A stretch of 64,000 nucleotides of DNA from Vulcanimicrobium alpinum (GCF_027923555.1 NZ_AP025523.1:124001-188000), one strand, 5' to 3'; positions 18,034-26,794 are shown, numbered from the stretch's first letter. Program-made: numbers and translations. The notes: a model not told the origin generated them from the sequence alone.

Positions 18034-19083
18034 GTGGAGACGACGGCCGGCTCGGGACAGCCGCACGGCGTCGCGTTCGGCGCGAGCGGTAACTTCTCGC
18101 CCGATGCGGTGGCGGCATCGCTCGCGCGCGGCGACGGCGGCTTCGGCCGCGCGCAAGAGACGTACTACGATCACCCGATCCTGCGCAAGGCGCACTGGCG
18201 CTGGGAGATCGTGGGGTACTTCTTCGTCGGCGGCGCGTCGGCCGGAAGCGCCGCGCTCGCGTCGTTCGCATCGCAGAGCGACGACCCGGGCGACCGTCGG
18301 CTGGTGCGCAACGCGCGCTACACCGCGCTGATCGGCTCCGCGCTCAGCGGCGCGCTGCTGGTGAAAGATCTCGGCCGGCCCGAGCGCTTTCTGAACATGC
18401 TGCGCATCGTCAAGCTGAAGTCGCCGATGTCGGTCGGCGTCTACGCGCTCTCGTCGTTCTCGACGGTGGCGGGGATCGAAGCGGTGCGTCAGGCGCGCGC
18501 CGACGGCGTCGTCCCGGTCGACCCGTTCGGTTGGATTCCGCCGGCGCTGATCGCGCCGGTGAAGGCAATCTCGACTGCGCTGATGGCGAGTTACACCGGC
18601 GTGCTGATCTCGGCGACGGCGATTCCGGTGTGGTATCGCGGCCGGCGCCACATCCCGGCGATCTTCGTGCTCTCCGGCGTCGCGGCCGGCGCTGCGCTGC
18701 AGAACGTGCTGCTCGCGCTCACCGGGCCGCCGACGGCGACGTCACGTAAACTGGAGATCGTCGAGACCGTCGCCGCGCTCGCCGAAGCCGCGCTGCTGCT
18801 GCACTACGAACGCGCCGCCGGCGAAGCCGGCAACGCGCTCTTCGCCGGTCCGCGCGGCAGCAAACTCAAGACGTGGACGCTCGGCGTCGGCACCGCGCTC
18901 CCGCTGCTGCTGTCGCTGCCGAGCCTGGTGCGGCCCGGTGCGCACAACAAACCGCACCGCGTGCGCACCCTGCTCACTGCCGCCTGCGCGCTCGCCGGCG
19001 GCTACGTCCTGCGCGAAGCAATGGTCTACGCCGGCCGCGATTCCGCCGACGATCCCCGCGCGTACCTGCGCCACCCGGAATAA
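18034..19083 (+). CDS. NrfD/PsrC-type integral membrane subunit of the formate dehydrogenase
   Basis: 349 residues with about eight hydrophobic helices after a soluble N-terminus. NrfD-family features: HWRWEIVGYFFVGGASAGS near residue 52, ALLVKDLGRPERFLNMLRI, and SPMSVGVYALSSFSTVAG. Such subunits carry the quinone site and have no heme; here it takes the place of the cytochrome b gamma subunit of FdnGHI. GTG start 1 nt after the beta-subunit stop. The role is inferred from operon position; the family is also used by polysulfide and nitrite reductases. Confidence 0.88.
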   Translation: METTAGSGQPHGVAFGASGNFSPDAVAASLARGDGGFGRAQETYYDHPILRKAHWRWEIVGYFFVGGASAGSAALASFASQSDDPGDRRLVRNARYTALIGSALSGALLVKDLGRPERFLNMLRIVKLKSPMSVGVYALSSFSTVAGIEAVRQARADGVVPVDPFGWIPPALIAPVKAISTALMASYTGVLISATAIPVWYRGRRHIPAIFVLSGVAAGAALQNVLLALTGPPTATSRKLEIVETVAALAEAALLLHYERAAGEAGNALFAGPRGSKLKTWTLGVGTALPLLLSLPSLVRPGAHNKPHRVRTLLTAACALAGGYVLREAMVYAGRDSADDPRAYLRHPE

Positions 19084-19103
19084 GTCACGGAGAGCCCTAG
19101 TCC

Positions 19104-19191
19104 CGCTGAGCCTGTCGAAGCGCAGCCGGTCCTCGTGCACGAATGCGATACCCTGGTGCACGCTCGCGGCGACGCTTCGACTGGCTCAGCG
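19104..19191. repeat. REP-like nested palindrome between convergent genes
   Basis: Arms 19104-19122 and 19173-19191 are 19-nt inverted repeats with one mismatch (CGCTTCGACWGGCTCAGCG form). Inside them a second inverted pair, CGTGCAC (19134-19140) and GTGCACG (19156-19162), extends the cruciform. It fills the gap between the 3' ends of the NrfD and MFS genes, so it could act as a bidirectional transcript-end structure. The CTTCGACAGGCTCAG type of sequence is familiar from REP-like repeats in other genomes. Confidence 0.75.
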
Positions 19192-19200
19192 TGACGACGG

Positions 19201-20613
19201 TCAGACCGTCGCGCCGACGCGGGCGGTCGACGTCGTCTTGACCGGCGCGACCGGTTTCTTCGTGATGAACGGCAGCACGATCGCGAAGAGCAGCATGACG
19301 GCCATCGGGATCAGCGAACCGGAGTACGACCCGGTGGCGTCTTTCACGCTCCCGGCGATGAACGGGCCGACGAGCCCGCCGACGCCCCATGCGGTGAGGA
19401 TCACGCCGTAGTTCTGACCGAGGTACTTCGTTCCGAAGAAGTCCGCGTTGAACGACGGCATCGTTCCGAACCCGCCGCCGTAGCAAGCCAGGATGATCGC
19501 GAACGAGATCAGCACGAGTGGGATCGTGTGAAAGTTCGGCAAGAGGAAGAACACGACGACCTGGCAGGCGTAGATCAGCGCGTAGGCCATGTTGCGGCCG
19601 AGCCGGTCTGAGACGGCGCCCCAGAAAAAGCGACCGAGTGCGTTGAAGATCGCGACGAACGCATATGCCGAAATCGCGGCACCGGCGAGCGCTTTGATCT
19701 GTGCCGGATCGGTGACGCCCTTCGAGATCAGTTCGCGGATGATCGGGACGGCGTTCGAGACGACGAGAATGCCGGCCGTGACGTTCAGGAAGAGCATCAG
19801 CCACAGAAGCCACATCGCCGGCGTGCGAATCGCCTGCGCGGGCGTGAAGGAGTGCGCGTCGGACGACGTCGCCGCCGCGGTGGCGCTTGCCACGGTGTAA
19901 CCCGCGGGCGGATTGCGGAGCAGGGTCGCGCAGAGTCCGCCGACGACCGCGTACACGATCCCGCTGACGAGGAACACGGTGGTGATCGCGCCGACTTGGT
20001 CGGGGGTGAGCGGGACCGGCGGCACAGCCGGCGCGGCGGTTGCTGCGGCGGTCCCCGCGGCGGCCGCCGCGGCAGCGGTCTTGGCGTCCATGTACGTCGC
20101 CGCCGCCTTGGACGCGTCGGCGAAGCTCCCGATCGCCTTCAAAATGAACCCGTAGAAGAGCGCGCCCAGACCGAAGCCCATCACGACCATGCCGCTGGCG
20201 AGCCCGCGCTTGTCGGGAAACCACTTGGTGACGGTCGCCACCGGGGTGATGTAGCCCATCCCCAGGCCGAATCCGCCGATCACGCCGTAGGTCAAGTCCC
20301 ACCACCAGATTTGGTGCGGGCCGATGGCGGCGAGAATGTTGCCGACGCCCCACAGGACGGCCCCGGCGATCGTGACGTTGCGCGGCCCGGACCGGTCCTG
20401 CCATCGTCCGCCGACGAGCGCGCCGATGCCCAGCGAGAAGATCGCGATGCCGAAGATCAGGCTGGTCGATTTTGCGTCCCACCCGAATGCCGCGCGAAGC
20501 GGCGTCGTGAAGTTGCTCCAGGCATAGGTGGTGCCGAGCATGATCATCACGATCACCCCTGCGAAAGCGATCGCCCAGCGATTTCCCGTCGGCGCCGCTG
20601 CACTGCTCGTCAT
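19201..20613 (-). CDS. MFS transporter, oxalate/formate antiporter (OFA) family
   Basis: 470-residue, 12-helix inner-membrane carrier. OFA-like features: TTYAWSNFTTPLRAAFGW in helix 1-2, GGRWQDRSGPRNV in the first cytoplasmic loop, GFGLGMGYITPVATVTKWFPDKRGLASG, and YGGGFGTMPSFNADFFG. A central loop contains an Ala-rich low-complexity run. Placed tail-to-tail with the formate dehydrogenase operon, so formate or a related carboxylate is a plausible substrate (inference). OFA proteins also carry oxalate, pyruvate or lactate. ATG start. Confidence 0.85.
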   Translation of the reverse strand: MTSSAAAPTGNRWAIAFAGVIVMIMLGTTYAWSNFTTPLRAAFGWDAKSTSLIFGIAIFSLGIGALVGGRWQDRSGPRNVTIAGAVLWGVGNILAAIGPHQIWWWDLTYGVIGGFGLGMGYITPVATVTKWFPDKRGLASGMVVMGFGLGALFYGFILKAIGSFADASKAAATYMDAKTAAAAAAAGTAAATAAPAVPPVPLTPDQVGAITTVFLVSGIVYAVVGGLCATLLRNPPAGYTVASATAAATSSDAHSFTPAQAIRTPAMWLLWLMLFLNVTAGILVVSNAVPIIRELISKGVTDPAQIKALAGAAISAYAFVAIFNALGRFFWGAVSDRLGRNMAYALIYACQVVVFFLLPNFHTIPLVLISFAIILACYGGGFGTMPSFNADFFGTKYLGQNYGVILTAWGVGGLVGPFIAGSVKDATGSYSGSLIPMAVMLLFAIVLPFITKKPVAPVKTTSTARVGATV

Positions 20614-20826
20614 GCGGAAGTTCCTTTCTGGGATGCGTCCATCACAAGAACGCCGGTTTCGCCGTCATTACGGTCGCATCGCTCGGCTCCTTTTCCCCGT
20701 TTCCGGGGCCCCGCCGGGACTCGTGCGGATTGGACGCCCGGCAATCCAGAACGGCGCCGGCGTCGTCTGATTAGCCGGCGCGGCTGCACCGCGCCGGTTC
20801 GTCCCCTTTTCGAACAAGGAGTCCCG

Positions 20827-21432
20827 ATGCGTTCGTTCCGTTCTGCCGCGCTCGTTGCGCTGGCCGCTGCCGTCACCCTGGGTTCGGCCCCCGCACTGGC
20901 CGCCGACTCGATGGGCGGCATGACGATGAAAGCCCGCTTCAGCGACGCGCACGTCTACGCCGGCGCCCCCCAGCTTCCGCTGACGCTCTCGATGGTCGTC
21001 GCCGGCGGCGGCCCGTCGAGCTTCGATTCCACCAAACTGGTCGGCACGCTCGCCGGCTCGCTCACCGACGCCGAGGTCAAGAGCCTCACCGCGAAGTACG
21101 GCGCCGACAACGTCAAGTCGTTTCTCGACGTGTTCACGTTCGTCGTCAACGACGCGCTCAAGATCGTGACCGAGAAGAAGGTCGCGCTCCCGTCGACGCC
21201 CGATCCGTCGCCGACCGACGGCAAGGCCCTCTCCGCCGCGCTCTATACCGCGGGCGTCGGCGCCGACGGCAAGTTCGACGTCGAGTTCATGCTCGACAAG
21301 CTAGTCTCGCACCCGATCCACGCCCAGATCATGGACGATATCGATGCGAAGTACAGCCGCAAGGCCGACGCCAACTATCACGTCGTCCTCACCCAGGCGA
21401 TGACCGACCTGAAGGCGGCGTACAAGCTCTAG
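20827..21432 (+). CDS. Secreted protein of unknown function
   Basis: 201 residues with a clear Sec signal peptide (MRSFRSAALVALAAAVTLGS, cleavage after APALA). The mature part is 175 residues, soluble, with no cysteine and no membrane segment; I recognise no domain. ATG start with AAGGAG 5 nt upstream. It stands alone between the OFA transporter, read divergently across a 213-nt gap in which I see no clear motif, and the transposase gene. Confidence 0.75.
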   Translation: MRSFRSAALVALAAAVTLGSAPALAADSMGGMTMKARFSDAHVYAGAPQLPLTLSMVVAGGGPSSFDSTKLVGTLAGSLTDAEVKSLTAKYGADNVKSFLDVFTFVVNDALKIVTEKKVALPSTPDPSPTDGKALSAALYTAGVGADGKFDVEFMLDKLVSHPIHAQIMDDIDAKYSRKADANYHVVLTQAMTDLKAAYKL

Positions 21433-21456
21433 CTGTAGAGACCACGCGCATCGTTG

Positions 21457-21517
21457 ACAGGGACTGACCCCGAAGAGGTGGGTGTTCGACGCCTACTTCT
21501 CCGGAGGTCAGCCCTGT
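21457..21517 (+). promoter_or_regulatory. Inverted repeat covering the ribosome site of the transposase gene
   Basis: ACAGGGACTGACC (21457-21469) pairs with GGTCAGCCCTGT (21506-21517) apart from one bulged base. The right arm starts inside the GGAGG ribosome site (21503-21507) and ends within the GTG start codon (21516). In mRNA begun outside the element it would hide both, as in IS elements that block read-through expression of transposase. The left arm may also be part of the terminal repeat of the element. Confidence 0.55.
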
Positions 21518-22436
21518 GATTATGCACCCTCAGGCCCGCACGACGCCCCTTATCCGGCGGGAAATTGTCGCTTTGGTTCAGGCCGGTGAGGCCGTTGCCG
21601 CGGTGGCTCGGCGCTTCAAGATCAGCCGGCCGACGGTGTACAAGTGGCTTGCCCGCTTTGCGCAGGCCGGAGAGTCTGGTCTGCGTGATCGGCGACCCGT
21701 TGCAATTCGCTTTCCGACGCGCGTCCGAAAGGCGGTTGAACGGCAGATCGACCGGCTTCGCCGCACTCGCCGGCTACTCGGTTGGCAAATCGCCGAAGCA
21801 CTGTCGATGGCGCGCTCGACGGTCATCAAGGTACTCAAGCGGCTCAACATCGCGCGTCTGCGCGACCTCGAGCCGGCCCGCTTTACGCAGCGTTATGAGT
21901 ATCGCCGACCCGGCGAGCTCGTTCACATTGACATCAAGAAGATCGCACGATTTGAGCGCGTGGGGCACCGCATCCACGGCGATCGCACGAAGTGCTCCAG
22001 GCGCGTCGGCTACGACGTCATCTTTGTCGCGGTCGACGATGCCAGCCGCCGGACTGAAACACGCGTATACACGCGGGAAGACGCGACCTCGGCCGCAGAC
22101 TTCTTGCGGCGGCTCGCGATTCTTTACGCTCGTCGCGGCGTGCGAATCGAACGAGTCATGACTGACAACGGCAAAGTGTTCAGCTCGAACGCGTTCGAGT
22201 CAATGATGAGGTCGATCGGTGCGCGACACATTTTCACGCCGCCCTACACGCCGCGTTGGAACGGCAAAGCGGAGCGCTTCATCCAGACCATGCTGCGCGA
22301 GTGGGCGTACGCGGTCGCTTATCGCACCAGCGACGAGCGCCGAGACGCCCTCCCGGCGTGGCTCCGGTACTACAACGAGGACCGCCGGCACACGGCCATC
22401 AACTACCCCCGCCTCACGTTGGGCCGCGGCCCGTAA
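21516..22436 (+). CDS. IS481 family transposase
   Basis: 306 residues from GTG 21516, with GGAGG 8 nt upstream. N-terminal helix-turn-helix (AAVARRFKISRPTVYKWLAR), a second HTH region (LLGWQIAEALSMARSTVIKV), then an rve/DDE core: first Asp in LVHIDIKKI, second in VMTDNGKVF, Glu in RWNGKAERFIQTM. The C-terminus (AINYPRLTLGRGP) is shorter than in most IS481 enzymes, which usually continue past this point. Catalytic residues are intact. Confidence 0.9.
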   Translation: MIMHPQARTTPLIRREIVALVQAGEAVAAVARRFKISRPTVYKWLARFAQAGESGLRDRRPVAIRFPTRVRKAVERQIDRLRRTRRLLGWQIAEALSMARSTVIKVLKRLNIARLRDLEPARFTQRYEYRRPGELVHIDIKKIARFERVGHRIHGDRTKCSRRVGYDVIFVAVDDASRRTETRVYTREDATSAADFLRRLAILYARRGVRIERVMTDNGKVFSSNAFESMMRSIGARHIFTPPYTPRWNGKAERFIQTMLREWAYAVAYRTSDERRDALPAWLRYYNEDRRHTAINYPRLTLGRGP

Positions 22437-22503
22437 ACGAGGCGCGTAGTCTCGACATCTAGCGGCGGCTTTTTCGGGTCCGCGCGCGGGAACGCCCCGG
22501 GTT

Positions 22504-24396
22504 TCAGAGTCCGACCGTGCGGCCGGGGATGCCGGCCGCGTCGAAGTAGCGCTCCGTCCCGACGCGCTGATAGCGAAGGACGGTTATCACACCGCCGGCT
22601 CCCGGCGTCTGCGAACGTTCCGTTCCGCGCGTAAACGCCGGCACCGTGCCGCCCGGCATCGCTTCGGTGAACGCGCGCCCGATCAACGTCCCTTTGGCAG
22701 CGAGCGTCAGCCCGAGGATCTTCGCGATCGTGATCCCGACGTCGGCATTCGACACGGGCGCCGGATCGACGAAGCCGCGTTTGAAATCCGGGCCGACCGC
22801 GGCGGTGAAGTTCGCCGTGTCGGCGCGGCTGAACGAGCCGTGCATCCCCTGCCCCTGCTGCAGGTTGGTGTCGGCGACTTCGACGGTGCAGCGCACCGGG
22901 ACGGCGCAGCCGCTCGCGAACGAACGGAAGCTGACGGCAATTGCGGGATGCGGCGTGATCGCCGTGCCGCTGAGCGCGATCGACGCGAGCGGCAGCGTGC
23001 CGGGGAGCGTGCCGAGCCGGCCGTCGGCGAAGAGCCCGCTCACGTAGTCCTGCGCCAGCAGAAACGGGACGATCTTCGCCGCGAGCTCGCGCGCTTTGTC
23101 GTTCGGCAGGTAGATGAGATCGCTGCCGCCGTTCGCGGCGACGACGACGTCGGGCTTCGTCGAATCGAAGCCGATCAGGCCGTTGCCGCGGCTCGGATAT
23201 TTCTTCTCGAGATCGGGATGGACGACGGCGTCGCCGTTGTCGGGATCGCTGACCGGCATGCCGAGCGTCGCGGCGAGGTCGAGCGCGAGGAAGCCGGGTG
23301 CCAGCGACCCTGCGGGGACGCCGGTCAGCGCGAACTTCGCGGACGGCGAGGTGCTGCTCTCCTTCGAGATCGTCGAGAAGCCGTGGTCCGACGAGACGAT
23401 GATGTCGGTCGTTGCGTCGAGGCCGAGGTCGTGTACCGCGGTGCGCAGCGCGCGCAGGTCGTCGTCGGCGTTCTTGATCGCGGCGAGCGACGTCGGTCCG
23501 TTGATCCCCGGCGTGAACGTGCCGAGCGAATCGCCTTGATTGTGCTGGGTGCCGTCGGGATCGCGCGACCAGAAGACCATCACGAACGGTTTGCCGGCGG
23601 CCTTGAAGCGCGGGAGCACGACCTTCGTCGCGGCGGTCACGAAATAGTTCTGCTGCTCCACGTTCGCGACGGTCGTTCCGGGCGTCATCGCGTCGCCCGA
23701 GCTCCCGTTCGCTCCGCGGGTCGGCGCTTGCGCCGCGCCGCTCGCGGCTTGCAGCGCCTGCGCGATGTCGGCGGGGAGCGGACGTCCCACGGGCTTGCCG
23801 CCGGCGTCGACGCGATTCGTCGAATCGTCGACGACGATCGTCCGCTCGCCCTTGGTGTCCGCCGCGTCGAAGATCGCGACCGGCCCGAGCTTGCCGATCG
23901 CGGCGGTCTGGATCCCGCGATCGTGCGCGGCTTGCAGAATCGTCATCTCGTCGAGATAGTTGCCGCCGAAGTGCTCGTCGACGTCTGCGATCACCGGATC
24001 GTTCTCGAGGAACGGCGTGAACGAATAGCCCGCAACGGTCACCTTGTAGCCGGTGAAGATCGTGTTCGAGAAATCACCGGTGTCGCCGAGCAGATGCCCC
24101 GTCGCCATCGACGAGGCGTTCGCGGTGGTGAAGGTCGGGAAGATCGAGTGCGGGTTCGCGAACGTCACGCCGGCCTTGCGCAGTGCGTCCATCGCGGGCG
24201 CGGTCGTCGGGTCGACGATCGCGTCGCGCAGACCGTCGGGGACGAACAGGATTACGTTGTGCGGCGCGGCGTGCGCCGGGGGCGCCGGCTTCGGCGCGCT
24301 TTGTGCGGCGGCGGGCGCCTGCGGAGCGGCGAGCGACGAACTCGCGATCAGCGCCGCGAACGCGACAAAGGAGACCAGACGGAGGACATTCGGCAT
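22504..24396 (-). CDS. Exported type I phosphodiesterase/nucleotide pyrophosphatase (alkaline phosphatase superfamily)
   Basis: 630 residues with a signal peptide (MPNVLRLVSFVAFAALIASS). The metal site and nucleophile are visible: FVPDGLRDAIVDP (Asp), SIFPTFTTANASS (Thr nucleophile), FWSRDPDGTQHNQGDS and IIVSSDHGFSTI (Asp-His pair). Such enzymes hydrolyse phosphodiester or phosphoanhydride bonds outside the cytoplasm; the substrate is unknown. ATG start. The C-terminal 100 residues (after MHGSFSRADTANFTAAVGPD) belong to the same fold. It lies tail-to-tail with the transposase gene. Confidence 0.85.
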   Translation of the reverse strand: MPNVLRLVSFVAFAALIASSSLAAPQAPAAAQSAPKPAPPAHAAPHNVILFVPDGLRDAIVDPTTAPAMDALRKAGVTFANPHSIFPTFTTANASSMATGHLLGDTGDFSNTIFTGYKVTVAGYSFTPFLENDPVIADVDEHFGGNYLDEMTILQAAHDRGIQTAAIGKLGPVAIFDAADTKGERTIVVDDSTNRVDAGGKPVGRPLPADIAQALQAASGAAQAPTRGANGSSGDAMTPGTTVANVEQQNYFVTAATKVVLPRFKAAGKPFVMVFWSRDPDGTQHNQGDSLGTFTPGINGPTSLAAIKNADDDLRALRTAVHDLGLDATTDIIVSSDHGFSTISKESSTSPSAKFALTGVPAGSLAPGFLALDLAATLGMPVSDPDNGDAVVHPDLEKKYPSRGNGLIGFDSTKPDVVVAANGGSDLIYLPNDKARELAAKIVPFLLAQDYVSGLFADGRLGTLPGTLPLASIALSGTAITPHPAIAVSFRSFASGCAVPVRCTVEVADTNLQQGQGMHGSFSRADTANFTAAVGPDFKRGFVDPAPVSNADVGITIAKILGLTLAAKGTLIGRAFTEAMPGGTVPAFTRGTERSQTPGAGGVITVLRYQRVGTERYFDAAGIPGRTVGL

Positions 24397-24449
24397 ACCG
24401 CCCGACGATAGCCGCGCAACCTTAAGATCGCACTAAGCGCCGGTCGCGC

Positions 24450-25412
24450 TCAGCGTGACGAGATCGGGCCTTTGAAGACCGCGAAGAGCAGGACCAGCGA
24501 CGGGATCAGCACCACGGCGCCGCAGAGCGTCGCGATCAGAAACGCTTGCAGCATCGGCGGCGACGCCGCGGCCGCATCGATCGTCCAGCGGCCCGGGACG
24601 ATCGCGGGGGCCTGCGCGCCGAACCATCCGCCCAGCACCGCGACCACCTCCGCGCCGACCGCAACCCGCGCGAGCTGATCGTTGCCGCGCGCGACCAGCA
24701 CCATTGCCGCGATGCCGAGCAGGACCGCGATCGCGATCGCCGTGGCCGCCGCCAGCGAGGTGAGCGCTGCGAAGAACTGCGGCGCGACGCTGCGGGCAAG
24801 CGTCGCCGGCAGCAGCCCGACGACCCACACCGCGACCGTCCCGCGGATCGCGCGCCGCCGGAAATCGTCGCGCAGTCGGCCGCGCGGCGTCTCCTGCAGC
24901 AAGAACACGGCCGCGACCTGTGCGAACAGCGCCACCGCGAACAGGCCGACGGAGAAGGCGAACGGCGAAAGCCACGCGTAGTCGCCGGCCGCCACCGCGC
25001 CCGCCGCATCACCGAGGAAGAACGGCGCGAGAATCGAGGCGATCCCGAACGTGATCGTCCAGTTGCGCGCCATCGCGGGCGAGTCCGAGGCGTAATTGCG
25101 GAACACGAACGCCGCGCCGCGCAGGACGATTCCGATCAGCGCGAGCGTCAGCGGTGCGTTCAGATACGTCATCAGGTCGGCGAACGCGGGCGGAAAGCAC
25201 GTGAACATGACGACGATCAGGAAGATCAGCCAGACGTGATTCGATTCCCACACCGGGCCGATCGCATTGGAGATCGTGTCGCGCTGCGCTTCGCGCCGCG
25301 GCCCGCTGGCGAGCAGATCCCACACGCCGCCGCCGAAGTCGGCGCCGCCGAACACCGCGTAGAGCGCGATGACGATCAGCGCGATCGCGGCGGCGGCGAG
25401 CGGCAGCGTCAC
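24450..25412 (-). CDS. cydB: Cytochrome bd-type quinol oxidase subunit II
   Basis: 320-residue membrane partner of CydA in the terminal quinol oxidase. Typical CydB start LIVIALYAVFGGADFGGGVWDL, then ISNAIGPVWESNHVWLIFL and FPPAFADL. About nine hydrophobic helices. The GTG start at 25412 overlaps the cydA stop in a GTGA junction, indicating coupled translation. At the short end of the family range. Confidence 0.93.
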   Translation of the reverse strand: MTLPLAAAAIALIVIALYAVFGGADFGGGVWDLLASGPRREAQRDTISNAIGPVWESNHVWLIFLIVVMFTCFPPAFADLMTYLNAPLTLALIGIVLRGAAFVFRNYASDSPAMARNWTITFGIASILAPFFLGDAAGAVAAGDYAWLSPFAFSVGLFAVALFAQVAAVFLLQETPRGRLRDDFRRRAIRGTVAVWVVGLLPATLARSVAPQFFAALTSLAAATAIAIAVLLGIAAMVLVARGNDQLARVAVGAEVVAVLGGWFGAQAPAIVPGRWTIDAAAASPPMLQAFLIATLCGAVVLIPSLVLLFAVFKGPISSR

Positions 25413-26740
25413 GACGTGCTCGGCGCGAGCGAGGAGCGCTCGCCGCCGTGCGCTTTCCCGCCGACGCGCGCGAGCAGCCACCAGCATGTCAGCGCGAGAA
25501 TCACGTAGAGGAACGAGAACGCGTAGAACTGCACGTCGAGGCCCGGTGCGATCGTCACCGCATCGCTCGTGCGCAGCAGGCCGCGTGCTACCCAGGGCTG
25601 GCGTCCGAACTCGGTGACGAACCAGCCCGCTTCGAGCGTGACGACCGAGAGCGGCCCGCTGACGGCGATCGCGGCGTAGAGCCAGCGCGGCATCGTCCAG
25701 CGCCGCAGCGCGAACAACGCCCACGCCAGCGCGACGGCGAGCAGCAGCGACGCCGTTCCTACCATCGTATCGAAACTATAGTGAACGATGGGAACCGGCG
25801 GCCGATCCGCGGGGGCGATGCGGTCGAGCCCGGTGACCTGCGCGCGCGGATCGAAGGCGACCAGGACGCTGAGCGCGCCCGGGACGACGATCCCGAAGCG
25901 TTCTTCGTAGGTCTGCGGATCGACGATCCCGCCGATCGTGATCGGCGCGTAGCGTTGGGTGGTGCGCAGCGCTTCGAGCGATGCGAATTTCGCCGGCTCG
26001 TGTTCGGCGTCGAAGCGCGCGATCACGTCGCCCACCACCATCTGCAGCGGGATCGCGACGAGCGCGACCGCCATTGCAATGCGCAGCCCTGCCAGCACCT
26101 GATCGCGCCGCTCGTCCGCGCTGCGCCGCAGCAGCGCGAACGCGCACACCGCGGCCGCGCCGAAGCCCGTCACGACGTACGCCGCGACGGTCGTGTGCAC
26201 GACCTCGACCAGCCACGGCGGGCTGAACATCGCGACGAGCGGCTGCACGTCGACCACCTTGCCGTCGACGATGCGGAAGCCGGTCGGCATGTTCATCCAC
26301 GCGTTCGCGGTCGTCACGAACCCCGCCGAGATCGCGCCGCTGATCGCGATCGGCCACGCCGTCAGCCAGTGCGCGCGCGGGCTCAGCCGCTCCCAGCCGT
26401 AGAGGTAGAGCCCGATGAAGATCGCTTCGATGAAGAAGGCGAAGCCCTCGAGCGAAAACGGCAGGCCGATGATCCCGCCGGCGTACTTCATGAACGTCGG
26501 CCACAGCAGGCCGAGTTCGAACGAGAGGACGGTGCCGGAGACGGCGCCGACGGCGAACAGGATCGCCATCCCCTTCGACCAGGTGCGAGCAAGGTCGTAG
26601 TATGCGCGGCGCTTCGTGCGCAGCCACATCCCCTCGGCGATCAGCACGAGCAGCGGCAACCCGACGCCCATCGCGGCAAACACGATGTGGAACGCAAGCG
26701 ACGTCCCCATTTGCGCGCGCGCCGCGATCACGTGATCCAT
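25409..26740 (-). CDS. cydA: Cytochrome bd-type quinol oxidase subunit I (short Q-loop, CIO-like)
   Basis: 443-residue heme-carrying subunit that reduces O2 with quinol at the inner membrane. Heme ligand His18 (TSLAFHIVFAAMG), the charged helix with GTVLSFELGLLWP, WMNMPTGFRI, a second His in VEVVHTTVAAYVV, and GRQPW near the C-terminus. The Q-loop after the GWER segment lacks the long E. coli-type insertion, as in cyanide-insensitive or Firmicute-type enzymes. ATG start with a TATTAT box ending 7 nt upstream. Confidence 0.94.
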   Translation of the reverse strand: MDHVIAARAQMGTSLAFHIVFAAMGVGLPLLVLIAEGMWLRTKRRAYYDLARTWSKGMAILFAVGAVSGTVLSFELGLLWPTFMKYAGGIIGLPFSLEGFAFFIEAIFIGLYLYGWERLSPRAHWLTAWPIAISGAISAGFVTTANAWMNMPTGFRIVDGKVVDVQPLVAMFSPPWLVEVVHTTVAAYVVTGFGAAAVCAFALLRRSADERRDQVLAGLRIAMAVALVAIPLQMVVGDVIARFDAEHEPAKFASLEALRTTQRYAPITIGGIVDPQTYEERFGIVVPGALSVLVAFDPRAQVTGLDRIAPADRPPVPIVHYSFDTMVGTASLLLAVALAWALFALRRWTMPRWLYAAIAVSGPLSVVTLEAGWFVTEFGRQPWVARGLLRTSDAVTIAPGLDVQFYAFSFLYVILALTCWWLLARVGGKAHGGERSSLAPSTS

Positions 26741-26747
26741 ACGCTCT

Positions 26748-26753
26748 ATAATA
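26748..26753 (-). promoter_or_regulatory. Candidate -10 box of a leaderless cydA promoter
   Basis: TATTAT on the minus strand, followed by 7 nt and then the cydA ATG at 26740. Transcription would start at or next to the start codon, and there is no ribosome site in between. The -35 region is weak (GATTCC at a 17-nt spacer). The AT-rich box stands out in this GC-rich sequence. Confidence 0.4.
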
Positions 26754-26794
26754 CGCCGCGAACGGTGAAAGGAATCCGACGCCGGTCGGGGCGG

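Larger units (their letters stand above)
21457..22436 (+). mobile_element. IS481-type insertion sequence, right end not recognisable
   Basis: Contains one IS481-family transposase gene and a left-end-like sequence (TTGACAGGGACTGACCCCG around 21454). I could not find the matching right-end inverted repeat in 22437-22503 before the next gene, nor target-site duplications. The GC and codon use of the transposase are visibly lower and more varied than in the surrounding genes, which suggests recent acquisition. It is either an element with a decayed right end or one with unusual ends. Confidence 0.6.

Noticed and set aside
22840-24411. A 523-codon + strand open frame rich in Arg, Glu and Asp
   Set aside because: Antisense shadow of the signal-peptide-bearing phosphodiesterase; no domain and atypical composition.
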